This document shows, in pieces, positions 9,245 through 19,627 of a stretch of 32,067 nt of DNA. The stretch is taken from assembly GCA_021464525.1 (NCBI GenBank), contig JADRCO010000515.1:1-32067 (forward strand), read 5' to 3'. Numbering within the stretch: the first letter of the stretch is position 1; the number at the start of each line of letters is the position of its first letter. Origin of the DNA: Rhizophagus sp. LPA8_4_AMF (lineage: Eukaryota; Glomeromycota; Glomeromycetes; Glomerales; Glomeraceae). Position numbers and translations under genes: made by a program. Below the pieces are notes generated by a model. It had not been told where the DNA came from. It was given only the letters and a program-made list of their open reading frames with translations, and did not search any database.

Positions 9245-9700
9245 ATGTCTGATACTTACCCAGATTATGTAGAAGAATTTAATATTGACTATAGAGAGGT
9301 AGCTGATTTTAATCCAATTGGTCTTATTGCTTATATACTTTTGCCCGAAACTTTGCCAAAATGTAATAACGGAATTATTAATATTCAAAATGATGATGAC
9401 TGGTGTTTTGGATGGTGTGTTCTAGTAGCTTTACATCCGGTTAATTTTCTGTCTTGACTTTCGCTGTTTCAGAGAGAAGAGGGGATGAATACAAGCCTGC
9501 AAATCTTTTAGTAATTACGGAGGAGGACAGAAGTCATTACTGCATTATCGAAGATTTACATAAGATCATAGTAACCATAAAGGCGAAAATATATTTTTCG
9601 TTATTGCCTTCATGTATATTCTTCGGAGAAAGGATATAACGAGCATTTGCCGAAATGCAAGGGTTTAAACAATGCCCCCAGCAACCACAAATGGCGATGA
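9245..9700 (+). pseudogene. Fragment of the protein that accompanies DNA polymerase B in Polinton-like or viral-type mobile elements
   Basis: Three pieces in order match a family I recall from mobile elements of fungi and animals, where it precedes a type-B DNA polymerase. Frame 2 (9245-9457) has an LPETLP strand, then INIQNDDDWCFGWCVLVALH, matching the conserved N-I-x-N-x-D-x-x-C-F-x-W-x-x-L-A-A-L-H-P block. Frame 1 (about 9472-9600) has NLLVITEED followed by HYCIIEDL. Frame 2 again (9602-9700) has Y-C-L-H, E-K-x-Y-N-E-H-L and P-K-C-K-G, a C2H2-type zinc finger. The stretch normally found between the first two pieces is missing and a frameshift separates the last two, so the gene is dead. 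No polymerase palm motifs follow. Confidence 0.5.
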
Positions 9701-10316
9701 AAATAAGTGTATCAAAGCTTAAATGCATGCAACCGAATCCATATCGTATAATTTGGGTTCTTAAATGCTAACCAAAACGAAGCTAACCCATACTGAAAGA
9801 ATTCAGAAACATAAACCATGTGGATTATACAGTTATTCAGTTCGTTAAACTATGATCTGGACCCCCAGGTCTAGGTTAAGTTTTTCTCTTAATTTGGACT
9901 AAAACAACATTAAATGGAAGCGAATTTAAGATTCAATACTTGGGTTTGAATGAGCTATTCTTTTGGATTTATGATTATCTGTGATTATTTTTGATCTGCA
10001 ATTATGATTAACTTGGTGGGCTTATTTATCTCGTAATTTCTTAATGCTGGCCGAATTCTATACTTTCTGGCCAGGAGATGGAAAATTTGAGGTAAATTAC
10101 CGAGTATGTATTATTATGTGAGAACCTTCGAATTAGAAACATCGTTTAAATATAAATATATTTTAATCTACTGTGGAATGGTTATTTTTTATTGATTTTC
10201 ATCGCAGACATAAACATTTCTTCTAAATCAGCTTTTTTCATTCTATATTTAAATTAAATAATTAAAATTATTAAATATTAATTCTTTAATATAATTATTA
10301 ATTATATTCTATTAGC
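9701..10316. other. Intergenic spacer, nothing recognised
   Basis: About 600 bp separate the mobile-element graveyard from the first intact gene. No ORF, repeat or RNA gene is supported. Composition becomes strongly AT-rich again after 10140, in keeping with the 3' flank of the minus-strand RWDD2-like gene. Confidence 0.5.
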
Positions 10317-11387
10317 TTACTCTGCAGAAATTTCTGACATAGTTTCCAATTCGGTAACTCCAGGATTGCTTCTTCCTAATCTTATTTTGACTCGTTCTCC
10401 ATAATTTTGCTCTTTTAGATCAAGTGATTCGGTTTGTTCTGAACGAACAGTAATTGCCTGCCATCTCAAACTCTTTATAAATTAAAATAAATGCTAGTAA
10501 AAAATAAATTAGATCTCACTAGTTTTACATACCTTAAGCCTTGATATATATTCATGCACTTTATCATTTAATCCTTCAACAATAATAATTCCAGGATATC
10601 CAGGTTTCGAAAATCCTTTCAATAAAAAAAAAAAATTTAAAACCCAAAATAAATATTAGTTTCATGAAAATCTAAATACCCCATAGTCCTAATTCTTCAG
10701 CCCATTGACAAATATTCTTCCGTTTTTCCAAAGATAATAAATGATGTGTCCATATTAAAATTCGCGAAAGTTGTAGAGATGCTTTATCTTTTTCATTTTT
10801 GTTGTCATCGTAGTCGGATAACGTAGACCGCGAAAACTTTTCAATCAAATATGATTTCGTATGTTGATAAAGTTCAAAGATACAGCATTCTTGAAAAATA
10901 ATCAATTAAATTTTTTTATTATAAAAAAAGAATAACTTTTTGGAAGAAAATTTAAGAAACTTACCATCATTAGCATTTAATTCCTTAACTTTCATTTCAA
11001 TTTCAAAATTAATTTCAGTCCACGTTTGTTTATTCACATTGTCTGATGAAAAATAACATTCCGGTTGTACTTTAGGATATCTTATAGGTAAAAATACATT
11101 AATCCAACTGTTATTTATATCCAAAGATAATCGAAACCGAAACGGAGGAATTTCTTCGAGATTTCGTATTGTTTGGTCTAAATTAAAATTATCTATAATT
11201 GACTATTAAAGGAATTAGAAAATTGTAATTATTTAACATGAAAACTTTAAACTTTGATAATTACTTTCCAACTTTCAATTTGATTTTCATCTCCTATCCA
11301 CTGAAATTCATTATCAACAAACATTGCAATAAGTAAACACAATTCTTCACATTGTAACTGTCTACTGTTGACAAAAGTGGGATCCAT
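10317..11387 (-). CDS. RWD domain-containing protein 2-like (RWD + DUF1115)
   Basis: Five exons join in phase: 11387-11265, 11202-10965, 10889-10680, 10615-10533 and 10472-10317, giving 269 residues. Animal RWDD2 proteins are around 290. Residues about 8-115 form an RWD domain: an acidic helix (CEELCLLIAMF), FRFRLSLDINNSW strands, and the YPKVQPECYF turn with the family's Y-P-x-x-x-P motif. The C-terminal DUF1115 shows LIWTHHLLSLEKRKNI, WAEELGLWG, then GFSKPGYPGIIIVEG and SLRWQ, the hallmark order of RWDD2A/2B. RWD domains mediate protein contacts; the cellular role of this family is not settled. Splice sites are canonical, for example GTAAGT at 10964 and TTTAATAG before 11202. Its upstream neighbour, IDO, is on the same strand 430 bp away. 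Confidence 0.8.
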
Positions 11388-11820
11388 TTTTAGATTTATA
11401 TTTACTGCGCTTACTATATTTTACAGTAGAAGGGAAAATCAGGAAAAATATATGATTTGACAAAAAATCATCAGGAAAGACGCATGATTTTAACCACAAT
11501 GTATATATACACACACATACAGTATATTATGATGAATTATGAAAAATTCCATTTTTGGAAATATTCATTTATTCTAATCAGGAAATAAACATATAAATTG
11601 GTTCGATTGTAAAACTATATAAACTAAGAAACTAGTGTTTTTGATCTATAAATAATTAATTGACAAATAATTTAGTTGTTCGAGAATACTTAAATAAGTG
11701 TTATAGATAAATCTTAAATAGGAAGCTTATTAAGCTTACTGATGCAACGGGATGAAGGGAAATAAGGTAATTCTTAGCTTTATGCTACTTTACAATTTTA
11801 AATTTTAAAGTAAAAAATCC
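11388..11820. other. Intergenic region between IDO 3' end and RWDD2-like 5' end
   Basis: It serves as the upstream region of the RWDD2-like gene and the 3' flank of the IDO gene, both on the minus strand. It contains a short TA/CA-rich run (ATATATACACACACATAC, about 11503-11520) and no ORF. No promoter element can be identified with confidence. Confidence 0.5.
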
Positions 11821-13758
11821 CTACTGGATTTTTTGGGCTAATGTTTCATCTCTCATTTGTTCTAAAAATGGAATTAAGTTAGTTCCTCCAGTACCTTTGA
11901 TAATCTCGATCGATTTAGTGGTGGTCGTTATGATCTCATTGTTCGCCGATTTAGTGGTGGTCATTATAATCTCATTGCTCACTGCAGTTATTTCATTATT
12001 ACCCACTAAATCTAAGTAAATAAATAAATAAATATATAATTCTCCTCGATAATGAACGAAAACAACCAAATATGGACACATTACCTTTATCTACGGGAGG
12101 AGTCACTTCCTTCGCATTAAAATGTGGGTCACCTCCCCTGCGTGCTTGTTTTATGATATAAAAATTTACAATATTTAAATGTGTTTTTCTAAAATCTTTC
12201 ATTTGATTCAAACATTCGTTATATGCTTTAATTATATCATCAGCTTCATCAGTTTCGCGTAATAAGCACATATCTTCGCTTTCATCTGATGAAGAAGTAT
12301 TAACGCTCGAATCATAATTGGTGGTAGATATTATGTAATTTCGAATATCAGCTATTTTGGCAAGGTCCTCAAGAAATCTACGATGAGGACCTGGAATATT
12401 CTGTCGAATTCTATAAAGGTAAGGTTGTTGGGGTTCGGTATGTCCATTAGATACATATTGATGAATATCATGTGGTTGAGGGTAACCATTAGAACATGAG
12501 GAATAACGGGGACAAGAAGAATTTGTATGCGGTTTAATACCGGTTGGATAGTGTTTTACGCTAAGTGCAATATCAAGAGCTTGGATTAAGGCACTTTGAC
12601 CTGCACTGCCTCCTATGTACCGTCGATAAATCGGATTCCCATTCTCATCGTTTCCATCTACTCCTTCATAAATTAGCCCTTGTGGTAAACGATCTTCATT
12701 TTCCCAACCGGAGAGGTATGGTCGTACCTTCCAGTAGAAGACATATGGATCACATTTCTTAAACATCTTTTGCAGGGTTTTGTTAATATCAAAAATGGTG
12801 GAACTGATACTTCTTAATTCATTAATCAATATTTCGTTGTTACCATCATAAGTAGCCTGAATTGCAGCCATAATACTTGTAAGAGCGCGTCCTCCGAACC
12901 CTTCAATAGCAGTTGTAACTAGATAAAACCATGATTCATCCAACGTGTTTGAGAACGTAATTAATGTAGCTAGATTACTAAAGATAGAAAAATATATTTC
13001 AAATTTAATTGGAGAACTTTCATCGGAATTCAACCATTTTGATGAGTAAGAAGTATGAATACTTTAATTTAAACGGTTCATCTGAAAATAGTAAGCTCCA
13101 ATTCCAAGTCACTACTGCAGCATGATTAATTATTGGTGCGACATCGAGATATTTTGATACTTCTACCCAAGGTATAGCGATATTAGCTGGTAGCCTCTAT
13201 ATAAGAGATAATTTTATTTTAAAAGGATTAGATCGCGATAAAAAACGAAAAAAAACAAAGCAAAAAATATTGAACTTTGTTAGTATACGCACGTCTGAGA
13301 CTGTTTCATATTTTCCCCACACATATCCGTGTGCTATAAAGGACAATACTAAGAAAGCACGACGATATTCTTCTGGAGTTTTTAGGCGATCAGTTTTCAA
13401 AATCGGCAGCTACATTTAATTAAGAGATTGACATTGTATCATGATCAGCATGTAACCATCTCATCCATCTCATCGCATTTTTTGTGGATAAAGCAAACTC
13501 CTAAATTCAAATTATAAGCGCGCATTCATTAATTCAATACTATACCTTTTTAACATATTCCCTTAGACGACCAGCCAACATTAAATTATGAAACATGGAA
13601 ATTAAACTTTCCCAGGGTTCATAATAAGAGTCTGGCAAACATTTTAATGGTGGAATAGAAGGAAGGAATCCAGTCGAAGGACTTATGTCATAATCTTCAA
13701 GGCGGGGCACATTGAAAGTACTTTCGTTAATAAGTGGAGCACTGTGATTTGGAGCCAT
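11821..13758 (-). CDS. Indoleamine 2,3-dioxygenase (IDO)
   Basis: Five exons (13758-13546, 13409-13293, 13196-13063, 13016-12085, 12011-11821) give 528 residues, longer than animal IDO (about 400) but usual for fungi. IDO is a haem enzyme that opens the indole ring of tryptophan to N-formylkynurenine, the first step of the kynurenine route to NAD. Visible signatures in order: SFIAHGYVWGK; LPANIAIPWVEVSKYL; TWNWSLLF; DESWFYLV; CDPYVFYWKVRPYLSGW, with the active-site F-(Y)-x3-R near residues 248-253; GLIYEGV; GGSAGQS (290-296); PGPHRRFLEDLA, whose His at about 366 is the proximal haem ligand; FRKTHLNIV; and C-terminal GTGGTNLIPFLEQMRDET. Between GGSAGQS and the haem His lies a long, poorly conserved P/H/S-rich insert. 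The third intron, 46 bp, is the least certain; it restores frame exactly. Confidence 0.88.
11911..11982 (-). repeat. 36-bp direct repeat inside the last IDO exon
   Basis: Two tandem 36-bp units, 11911-11946 and 11947-11982, begin with the same CGATTTAGTGGTGGTC and differ at only a few bases. In the protein they give two 12-residue copies of a (V/A)-(S/N)-N-E-I-I-x-T-T-T-K-S unit just before the conserved C-terminal GTGGT motif. The length is a multiple of three, so the array can grow or shrink without breaking the frame. Confidence 0.85.
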
Positions 13759-14420
13759 TATTAAAACTTAAAAAAAAAGGAGATAGGAATACTAAGGGAA
13801 TGATTAAAAGCTGTCGACTATGAACTGACTACCTGATAGTTCGAGACTGATCTGATTTTGATTTGTAAAAAAAGACATCTCACAAATTTTTAACCTTGAT
13901 TAGATAATGAATATATATAGTAAGTGGAATTCTTAGAATTCTTCTTTTGTATATTGATCTGCAATATTGTAAAATGATTTGTAATATACAAAAATCTAAC
14001 AATTTAACTTTATTACTGTTTACGTTTTATTTTCGTTACGTTACCGTTTTTATATTGTCTTCATTTTGTACCAAAACGTAGCAAATCTGATGACCTCTTT
14101 TATTACATTCATTACATCATTACATTTTTTTTTTTTGATTTTACTATGGAAACAGTTTTCGTATCTAACTTAAATAAAATAATGGCTTAAACTCGAAAAT
14201 ATATATTCAATAAAATTACTAAATTAAAAATAAATTCAAATGAGAAATTAAATCAATTTTTTTATTTACACATAAATTGGTTTTCTATGGCATAGCAAAA
14301 GCATAGCCGACAACCGATACATTTTTCTGCAGGGAAACGAATGAAAAAAAATTCGTCAAGAATTTCCAGTATGAAGAAATATGATTCAATTGAACAACTT
14401 TTAGGAACGACCAAAAGGAA
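13759..14420. other. Intergenic region, IDO promoter side
   Basis: About 660 bp between the IDO start and the end of the SAP-domain gene, both on the minus strand, so it contains the IDO upstream region and the SAP gene's 3' flank. It holds a T-run of ten bases near 14127 and several ACGTTA-type words (for example around 14020-14045), but no ORF and no identifiable regulatory site. Confidence 0.5.
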
Positions 14421-15829
14421 TTAAGTCGTATCTGAATTTGCCAAAATACTCTCATAAAGTGAGAAAATCGCTCCAGTTCCAGCTCCCATGTAAATTAAGT
14501 TGTCAGGAATGAAATCACGAACATCCTCGGCCCAATCGAAGTTAGAAACAGAGACCATGAAAATAGCATATTGGGCAACAGAGAAAGTTAGAGGACTGTA
14601 TAAATTGCGATGTGGCTCGAAATTGAAGATATATGAGAATCCAAGTGGGAGTAAAACTAGATAAAATATGAAAGAAATCAATGGACGCCAGAATCGATGC
14701 CAGTCAATAAAAATAAAGATGTCTGGTACATGCAAATCATAGTTATAACTCTCATCCGAGCCCAAGTATGGGATGGGAATTGAGGCAATCTTTTAGAAAG
14801 ATATTTTAACGGATAACATTAGTTTATAATAACTGCGCGATCTATTTCAGAAATTAAAACAAACATACCTTTAAGCTCCATTCGATTGCACAATATAGGA
14901 ACACTAAAAGCTCCAAACATGTAACGGCCTTACAAAATGTCGTGGAATTAGAGATTCTCTAAAACGACAAAGTATTACCATTTTAATCAATAAACGAAAA
15001 TATAAGAGTTCTCTTAAACGTAAAAAAAATATTTAGAAAAAAAGCATACTTTTCTTAACTGAAGAAGAAAAGCATCAACTTTAAAAACATTATCACTTGG
15101 TAAACCTCGTAGATTAACAGTTTCAGTTATTTCTAAATCTGAAGTAGTCTGTGTGATGATAATATCCTGTTGTGTATGATTCAAAAGTCAATTGATTGTT
15201 TATGTGTTTATTGAAAAGATTTGTTCGTTTGATCACCTGTTTGCTTTCATTCTCCGACGACACTGATTGATTTTCTTCATCTGAAGAATTTCTGTATAAT
15301 TTTTTAATAAAAAGAAAAATTAATTATTTGAGACATAATGTGTGAATTTTTTTTATATCATAAATTAATGCAAGGATTCGTTTACAAAGATACTAACCTT
15401 CCTCCATTCGGGGAAGACGGAATATTATCTTTTCGTGATTTTACTCTGATAGTACTTATACTTTTTTTACGGAACGAACGTCGCGGTGTTTTGCTTGAAG
15501 TGGACTCTGTTTTATCGTCTTCATTTCTATACTTCGAAGCATTTTCTAAATGAATTCTGTTGAATTATAAAAATATGTTATTTTATCAGATAGGTACCAC
15601 CGCAATCAACCTGATAAATGATGAAATACCTAATTCTCTCTTCAAGATCGCTACGTAACCCTTTCGTACTTAAGCCTAGATCTAAAGCGATTTCTAAGAT
15701 AACGTTGAGTTATAAAATTAATACTTATAGTAAAATAATTATCGTTACTTTTTCTGTAAACCACGATATATAAATACCTTTTAACTCGTTTTTTCTTTTA
15801 GTTCTTAGAGAGTCTGGTGGGATGGACAT
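14421..15829 (-). CDS. SAP-domain multi-pass membrane protein, conserved fungal family of unknown function
   Basis: Seven exons (15829-15778, 15693-15630, 15556-15398, 15291-15237, 15166-15050, 14958-14869, 14789-14421) give 301 residues, all junctions in phase. Residues about 12-45 form a SAP-like helix-extension-helix (IALDLGLSTKGLRSDLEERI), a fold that usually binds DNA. A basic, serine-rich linker follows (SSKTPRRSFRKKSISTIRVK), resembling a nuclear localisation signal, then an acidic stretch. The C-terminal half has about four hydrophobic segments: around CLELLVFLYCAIEW, WRPLISFIFYLVLLPLGFSY, SPLTFSVAQYAIFMVSV and IYMGAGTGAIFSLYESIL. I recall ascomycete SAP proteins with the same F-W-x-P...LP, YxPLTF and G-A-G-x-G-A-x-x-S-L-Y-x-x-I/V-L order, none characterised. 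A DNA-binding head on a membrane tail suggests, by inference, an inner-nuclear-membrane tether. Confidence 0.75.
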
Positions 15830-16168
15830 TTTTTTGTTTTTAAGAAGTTTAGTTGTTAGAGAGAACTGAGAGAAGTCAGAGAACTGCTGTTTGTTTTTGT
15901 TTATTTATGCACTGAGCAAAATACAAAAATACTATTTCTGTATTAGTCTATTAGATCATAAAATCCACGTGACTTTGTTTGTTTATTAACCTGTATCAAC
16001 CTTTTGGTTAATAAGAAAAATAGTCAAATCTTAATTTGGCAAGTAGTAATCAAAAAAAATGATGATCAGATATCGGATAAAAGCTTAATACAAAAAGAAA
16101 TCAAAGATAAATATATAAGTTGTCATATAATAATTATAAGACCACAGTCAAATACTTATTCTATTAAA
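15830..16168. promoter_or_regulatory. Divergent promoter region between the SAP-membrane gene and arp10
   Basis: The two genes start back to back with 339 bp between their ATG codons, so their upstream regions overlap here. The stretch is AT-rich, and CACGTG at about 15967-15972 is a candidate bHLH E-box. An in-frame extension of the Arp10 frame to 16004 begins with a non-ATG codon and looks like leader sequence. Confidence 0.45.
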
Positions 16169-18104
16169 ATGGAAGAGGAGTCAAACTCATCGTCGGCTCC
16201 TAATAGACCAACTATTGATATCACGACCAGTACTCAACCGGCGAGTCAAACATCGCGATCTACCACTCCAAATAATCCACCGGCTCGTAATGCTTCTCCC
16301 GTACCTCAGAGTTCAACTACTTCTGGTAGTATTATACCTGTAACGTCTACACGACGTCCCTCTATTTATGGGACTGGTGAAGATAGAATTGTTTTAGATA
16401 TAGGTAGTCTTTACATTAAAGCTGGTTTTAGTGGAGAGTCAAGACCAAGACACATTGTACCCGTGTATGCCGGAAACATGAAAGTCCATTGGGATCCTGA
16501 TTTCAACGGAAGTGGAGGAGTTGTAAAGGCATGTGGTGAAAGTTGCAGAGTAGTTGGTGAGGTGAGATATTATGAAATTTACTGCTCTTTAAATCTAATG
16601 TAATAGTATTAATTAACGTATTACAGTTTGCAGAATTGTTTGATTTGGAAATCGGAAAATATCCTGATGGATTAGATGTTCTTTATGACCGGCTGGCTCA
16701 TTATCTAAGAGAAATTTATTTCAGGTTTTCTTTAAAGAATAATGGCTATTCGATTTGTTTGATTATAATATTTATATAATTTTTTGTAAATTTGAATTTA
16801 GGTACCTCTTAACTGACCCTAAACAACGCAAAGTTGTGTTATGTGAATCTCCCATGCTTCCTTTGAAATTAAAGCAATTAATTGCAAAAGTGTTATTTGA
16901 AAATTTACAGGTTTGTAGTATATATTTGATTTATAGGTTTATAAGCATTTATTAATTTAATAATTAAATATAGGTACCATCAATATCTTTTGCACCATCT
17001 CATATGTTGGCGTTGTTGACAACGGGACGCACAACAGGTTTGGTGATAGATGTTGGGTATTTAGAAACTACTGTACTTCCGGTAGATATTACTTTTTTTT
17101 TTATAATTTTAATTTTAGAGTTTGATAACATTTAATTGATTTATTTTATAGACATTTTCAGCTCGTCCCTTAACTCCTTACATTCGCACAACTCCATTAG
17201 CTGGTCGTGCATTAACGAAACGACTTAAAGAATTGTTATCAACTTTTGGAAGTATGATAATTCCTCCTTCTACTAAAGAGTCACCGGTTCATGCAAAATA
17301 TCTGACACCTGCAGTACTTGAAGACATTAAGACTCGATTTATTTTCGTAAGTCCAATAATGGTTTCTGCGGCGTCAATTGGTATTGCCGAAAAAACATTA
17401 GTAGAAGATATGGAAAATAAATATGCTTCCGTCAGCTCGGCAACAAATGTATTGTATCCCATTACTATAAGTAAAAGTGGTCGAGAACGTCAAATTGGTA
17501 CTTTAATCATTCCGGGTTGGATCAGAGAACGTTGTGCGGAAGTGCTATTTGAAGGAGATGAAGATGAATCCAGCGTGGTGGGATGTGCGTTAGAGTGTTT
17601 ACTAAAGGTTAGTTGTATAGTAATTTTGAAGAGTTTCTTTTTAAATATTTTAATTAAATTTTAATTTATTATAATAGACACCAATCCATTTACGTCGCCC
17701 TCTTGCTTCAGCTATTCTTCTTGTTGGTGGTACAACTTTACTTCCAAATTTCCAGTCTAGGTTTGGACAAGAATTACTTCGTGCTTTGCATACTGACAGG
17801 AGATTTAAATCTTTAAGTGGACTTGCGGATCATATTGAATTCTTAGAAGACAGCGGTAGTGGAAAAGTGTTTGTAGCAAATTGTCGGGCTTGGGTTGGTG
17901 GTATGTAACTTAGTTTAAAAGTTATAAATTTGTAATTCAACATATTCAACATCATTTTTTTTTTTTTTTTGATTCTACTTTTTAGGTTCATTAATTGGAT
18001 CCCTTAAATCAACTGTAGATGAAATAACAAGAGAAAAATATACTGGCCAAGTTCCAGATTGGACAACAGCCAATTTATCCAAATCAGATGATAATGATGA
18101 GTGA
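16169..18104 (+). CDS. Actin-related protein 10-type, dynactin pointed-end subunit
   Basis: Seven exons (16169-16561, 16627-16724, 16802-16910, 16974-17081, 17152-17607, 17678-17900, 17986-18104) give 501 residues. The first ~70 are a low-complexity S/T/P/N-rich extension. The actin fold begins at EDRIVLDIGSLYIKAGFSGE (the phosphate-1 loop), with the family-typical PRHIVP following. Later come DGLDVLYDRLAHYLREIYF, VVLCESPMLPLKLKQ, APSHMLALLTTGRTTGLVID (phosphate-2 region, DVG), and LASAILLVGGTTLLPNFQSR, the equivalent of actin's adenosine-binding VGG. Divergence from actin, the shortened subdomains and LP-x-FSARPL point to fungal Arp10, the Arp11 counterpart, which caps the dynactin minifilament and supports dynein-driven nuclear and vesicle movement. 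Other divergent Arps are possible but fit less well. Confidence 0.75.
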
Positions 18105-18552
18105 GAACGTGAAAGCGAGATATCAATCACTGATTTGTATATAATAGTAAACCATAATACAAATGGTTAAAAAAGTCAGCCTGCAATTTAGTGTCTCCAA
18201 GTGATTAATTTCAATGACTGATTTACTCTATATTTACTTTTATCAACATATTTATTTTTTTTTTTTGAAATTTTGTATAATTTCTCTTTTAAACATTTGA
18301 TTGCAAACCTTTATTAAATGATTTCTAAACTTAATCCTATACGGAAATATAGTATGCATTCTATTACAGCATCATTCTTATATTACAATAATAAAACATA
18401 CCTGACTTAATATTTGTATAGCGCAGAAATAATATAATTTAAGTAATTATTGTATATAAATATAAATATGATTCTATTAATTGATTTAAAAAAAAAAATG
18501 AATATTTCGTAATATGTTTTCTGAATTTATTATTTCTTTAAATGAAATAAGG
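18105..18552. other. Convergent 3' region between arp10 and the Dpy-30 gene
   Basis: About 450 bp between two genes that end towards each other, holding both 3' untranslated regions. It is very AT-rich, with an AATAAA-type word (AATAATAAAAC near 18388) and homopolymer runs. No ORF is present. Confidence 0.5.
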
Positions 18553-19393
18553 TTAAACATCATCATCTACATCCATGTCACCATTATCTGCACTTGAACC
18601 ACTTCCTCTTCTCCGTTTTTGTCGACTACGTGGTGAATAATCATTATCTTCTTGTTTAATCCGAACTTCTGAATTACTTTCTTCTTTATGATCATGATCA
18701 TGATCATGATCACAATGTTCAATCAAATATTTTCCTAAAAATTCACATGGATTTTGCGGTCTTTTTTTTTTTAAAAAAAAAGGAAAAGAAAGTAAAAAAT
18801 TAATAAATATTCTTCTAAAAGAATTAAATGAATATAATTATTCGAGAGAAAATACAAATTAATTACCTTTCGCAAACCATTTTCTTCATTCCTGCTAATA
18901 AAGTAGGTACTACAGTTTTATTCAAATAATCTCTAACTGCAGTTGAAGAATGTGGATGACGCACATTTAATCTCTGTATTTTGTCTCTTTCTTCGTCAAC
19001 AATCTCGCCAAATTGATCCTCAAATTTTAATGGCGATGGTTGATCTTCTGACGGTTCATCGCCGGTTATATCTACGTCAATTTCTTCACGCTTAATTGGG
19101 GATTGACTGTCTGCATTAAGAATGTCCTTTCAATAAAAAAAATGAGAACTAATTATTTAATTTAATTGAACGAAGTATCAAAATCGTGAAACAATTACCC
19201 GTATACTTCTCACTGCACCAACAGCACGTCGATTTTCATATTCATTAGTACTTGTATCTGCCGGAGAAGAGTCTGTGTACGTCGAATTTTCCTGTTCGTC
19301 TCGTTCCAATAATGGTACATAAGTTGAAATATCAGTTTGCTTTGCTGAATATTGGGAAGTAGTTTTGAGCGTATCCGATTCTCTAGAATACAT
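18553..19393 (-). CDS. Dpy-30 motif protein, Sdc1-like COMPASS subunit
   Basis: Three exons (19393-19199, 19126-18867, 18760-18553) give 220 residues. Residues about 127-167 (VRDYLNKTVVPTLLAGMKKM followed by ERPQNPCEFLGKYLIEH) are a Dpy-30 motif: the helix with TVVP-x-LL-x-GM, then ERP-x-NP-x-EFL-x-x-YL. This motif dimerises and docks on Ash2/Bre2 in the COMPASS histone H3 lysine-4 methyltransferase. The protein is about twice the size of metazoan DPY30. The extra parts are disordered: an S/T/E-rich N-terminus, an acidic centre with SPIKREE, a His-Asp run encoded by an (ATGATC)n tract near 18690-18713, a basic RSRQKRRRGS patch and an acidic D-rich end. The second intron ends in a long A-run before the AG, so that acceptor is less certain. 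Confidence 0.78.
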
Positions 19394-19627
19394 TTTTTTT
19401 AAAATATTTACAGGCTATAACGGAAAATTTTTTGAATAAAAATTATATTAGTTTTTGTAACTTTTAAGGTATACATTTAAACCCAAATTTCTGGTTCATT
19501 CTGTAAATGGTTAAACATTTTTTTTATTTCTTATCTGTTATGTAATTTAAAATCAATAAGTAGATCGCTGATATCATCGATCAAAAAATTTCTTAATTTC
19601 CGAGAAAAAAAAAAATTTTTTTTCGAT
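19394..19627. promoter_or_regulatory. Divergent promoter region between the Dpy-30 gene and she9
   Basis: Only 234 bp separate the two start codons, so both promoters must share this stretch. It is AT-rich with a long A-run then T-run (about 19604-19624) directly before the she9 start. A near-palindromic GATATCATCGATC lies around 19569-19581. No TATA element stands out. Confidence 0.45.

Noticed and set aside
12565..12762. Plus-strand frame inside IDO
   Set aside because: It is antisense to the well-conserved IDO core exon.
15338..15553. 71-codon plus-strand frame
   Set aside because: It is antisense to exon 3 of the SAP-membrane gene and lacks any motif.
16004..16168. Upstream extension of Arp10 to 16004
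   Set aside because: It starts with TTG and has spacer-like composition. The ATG at 16169 begins the S/T/P-rich leader and is the better start.
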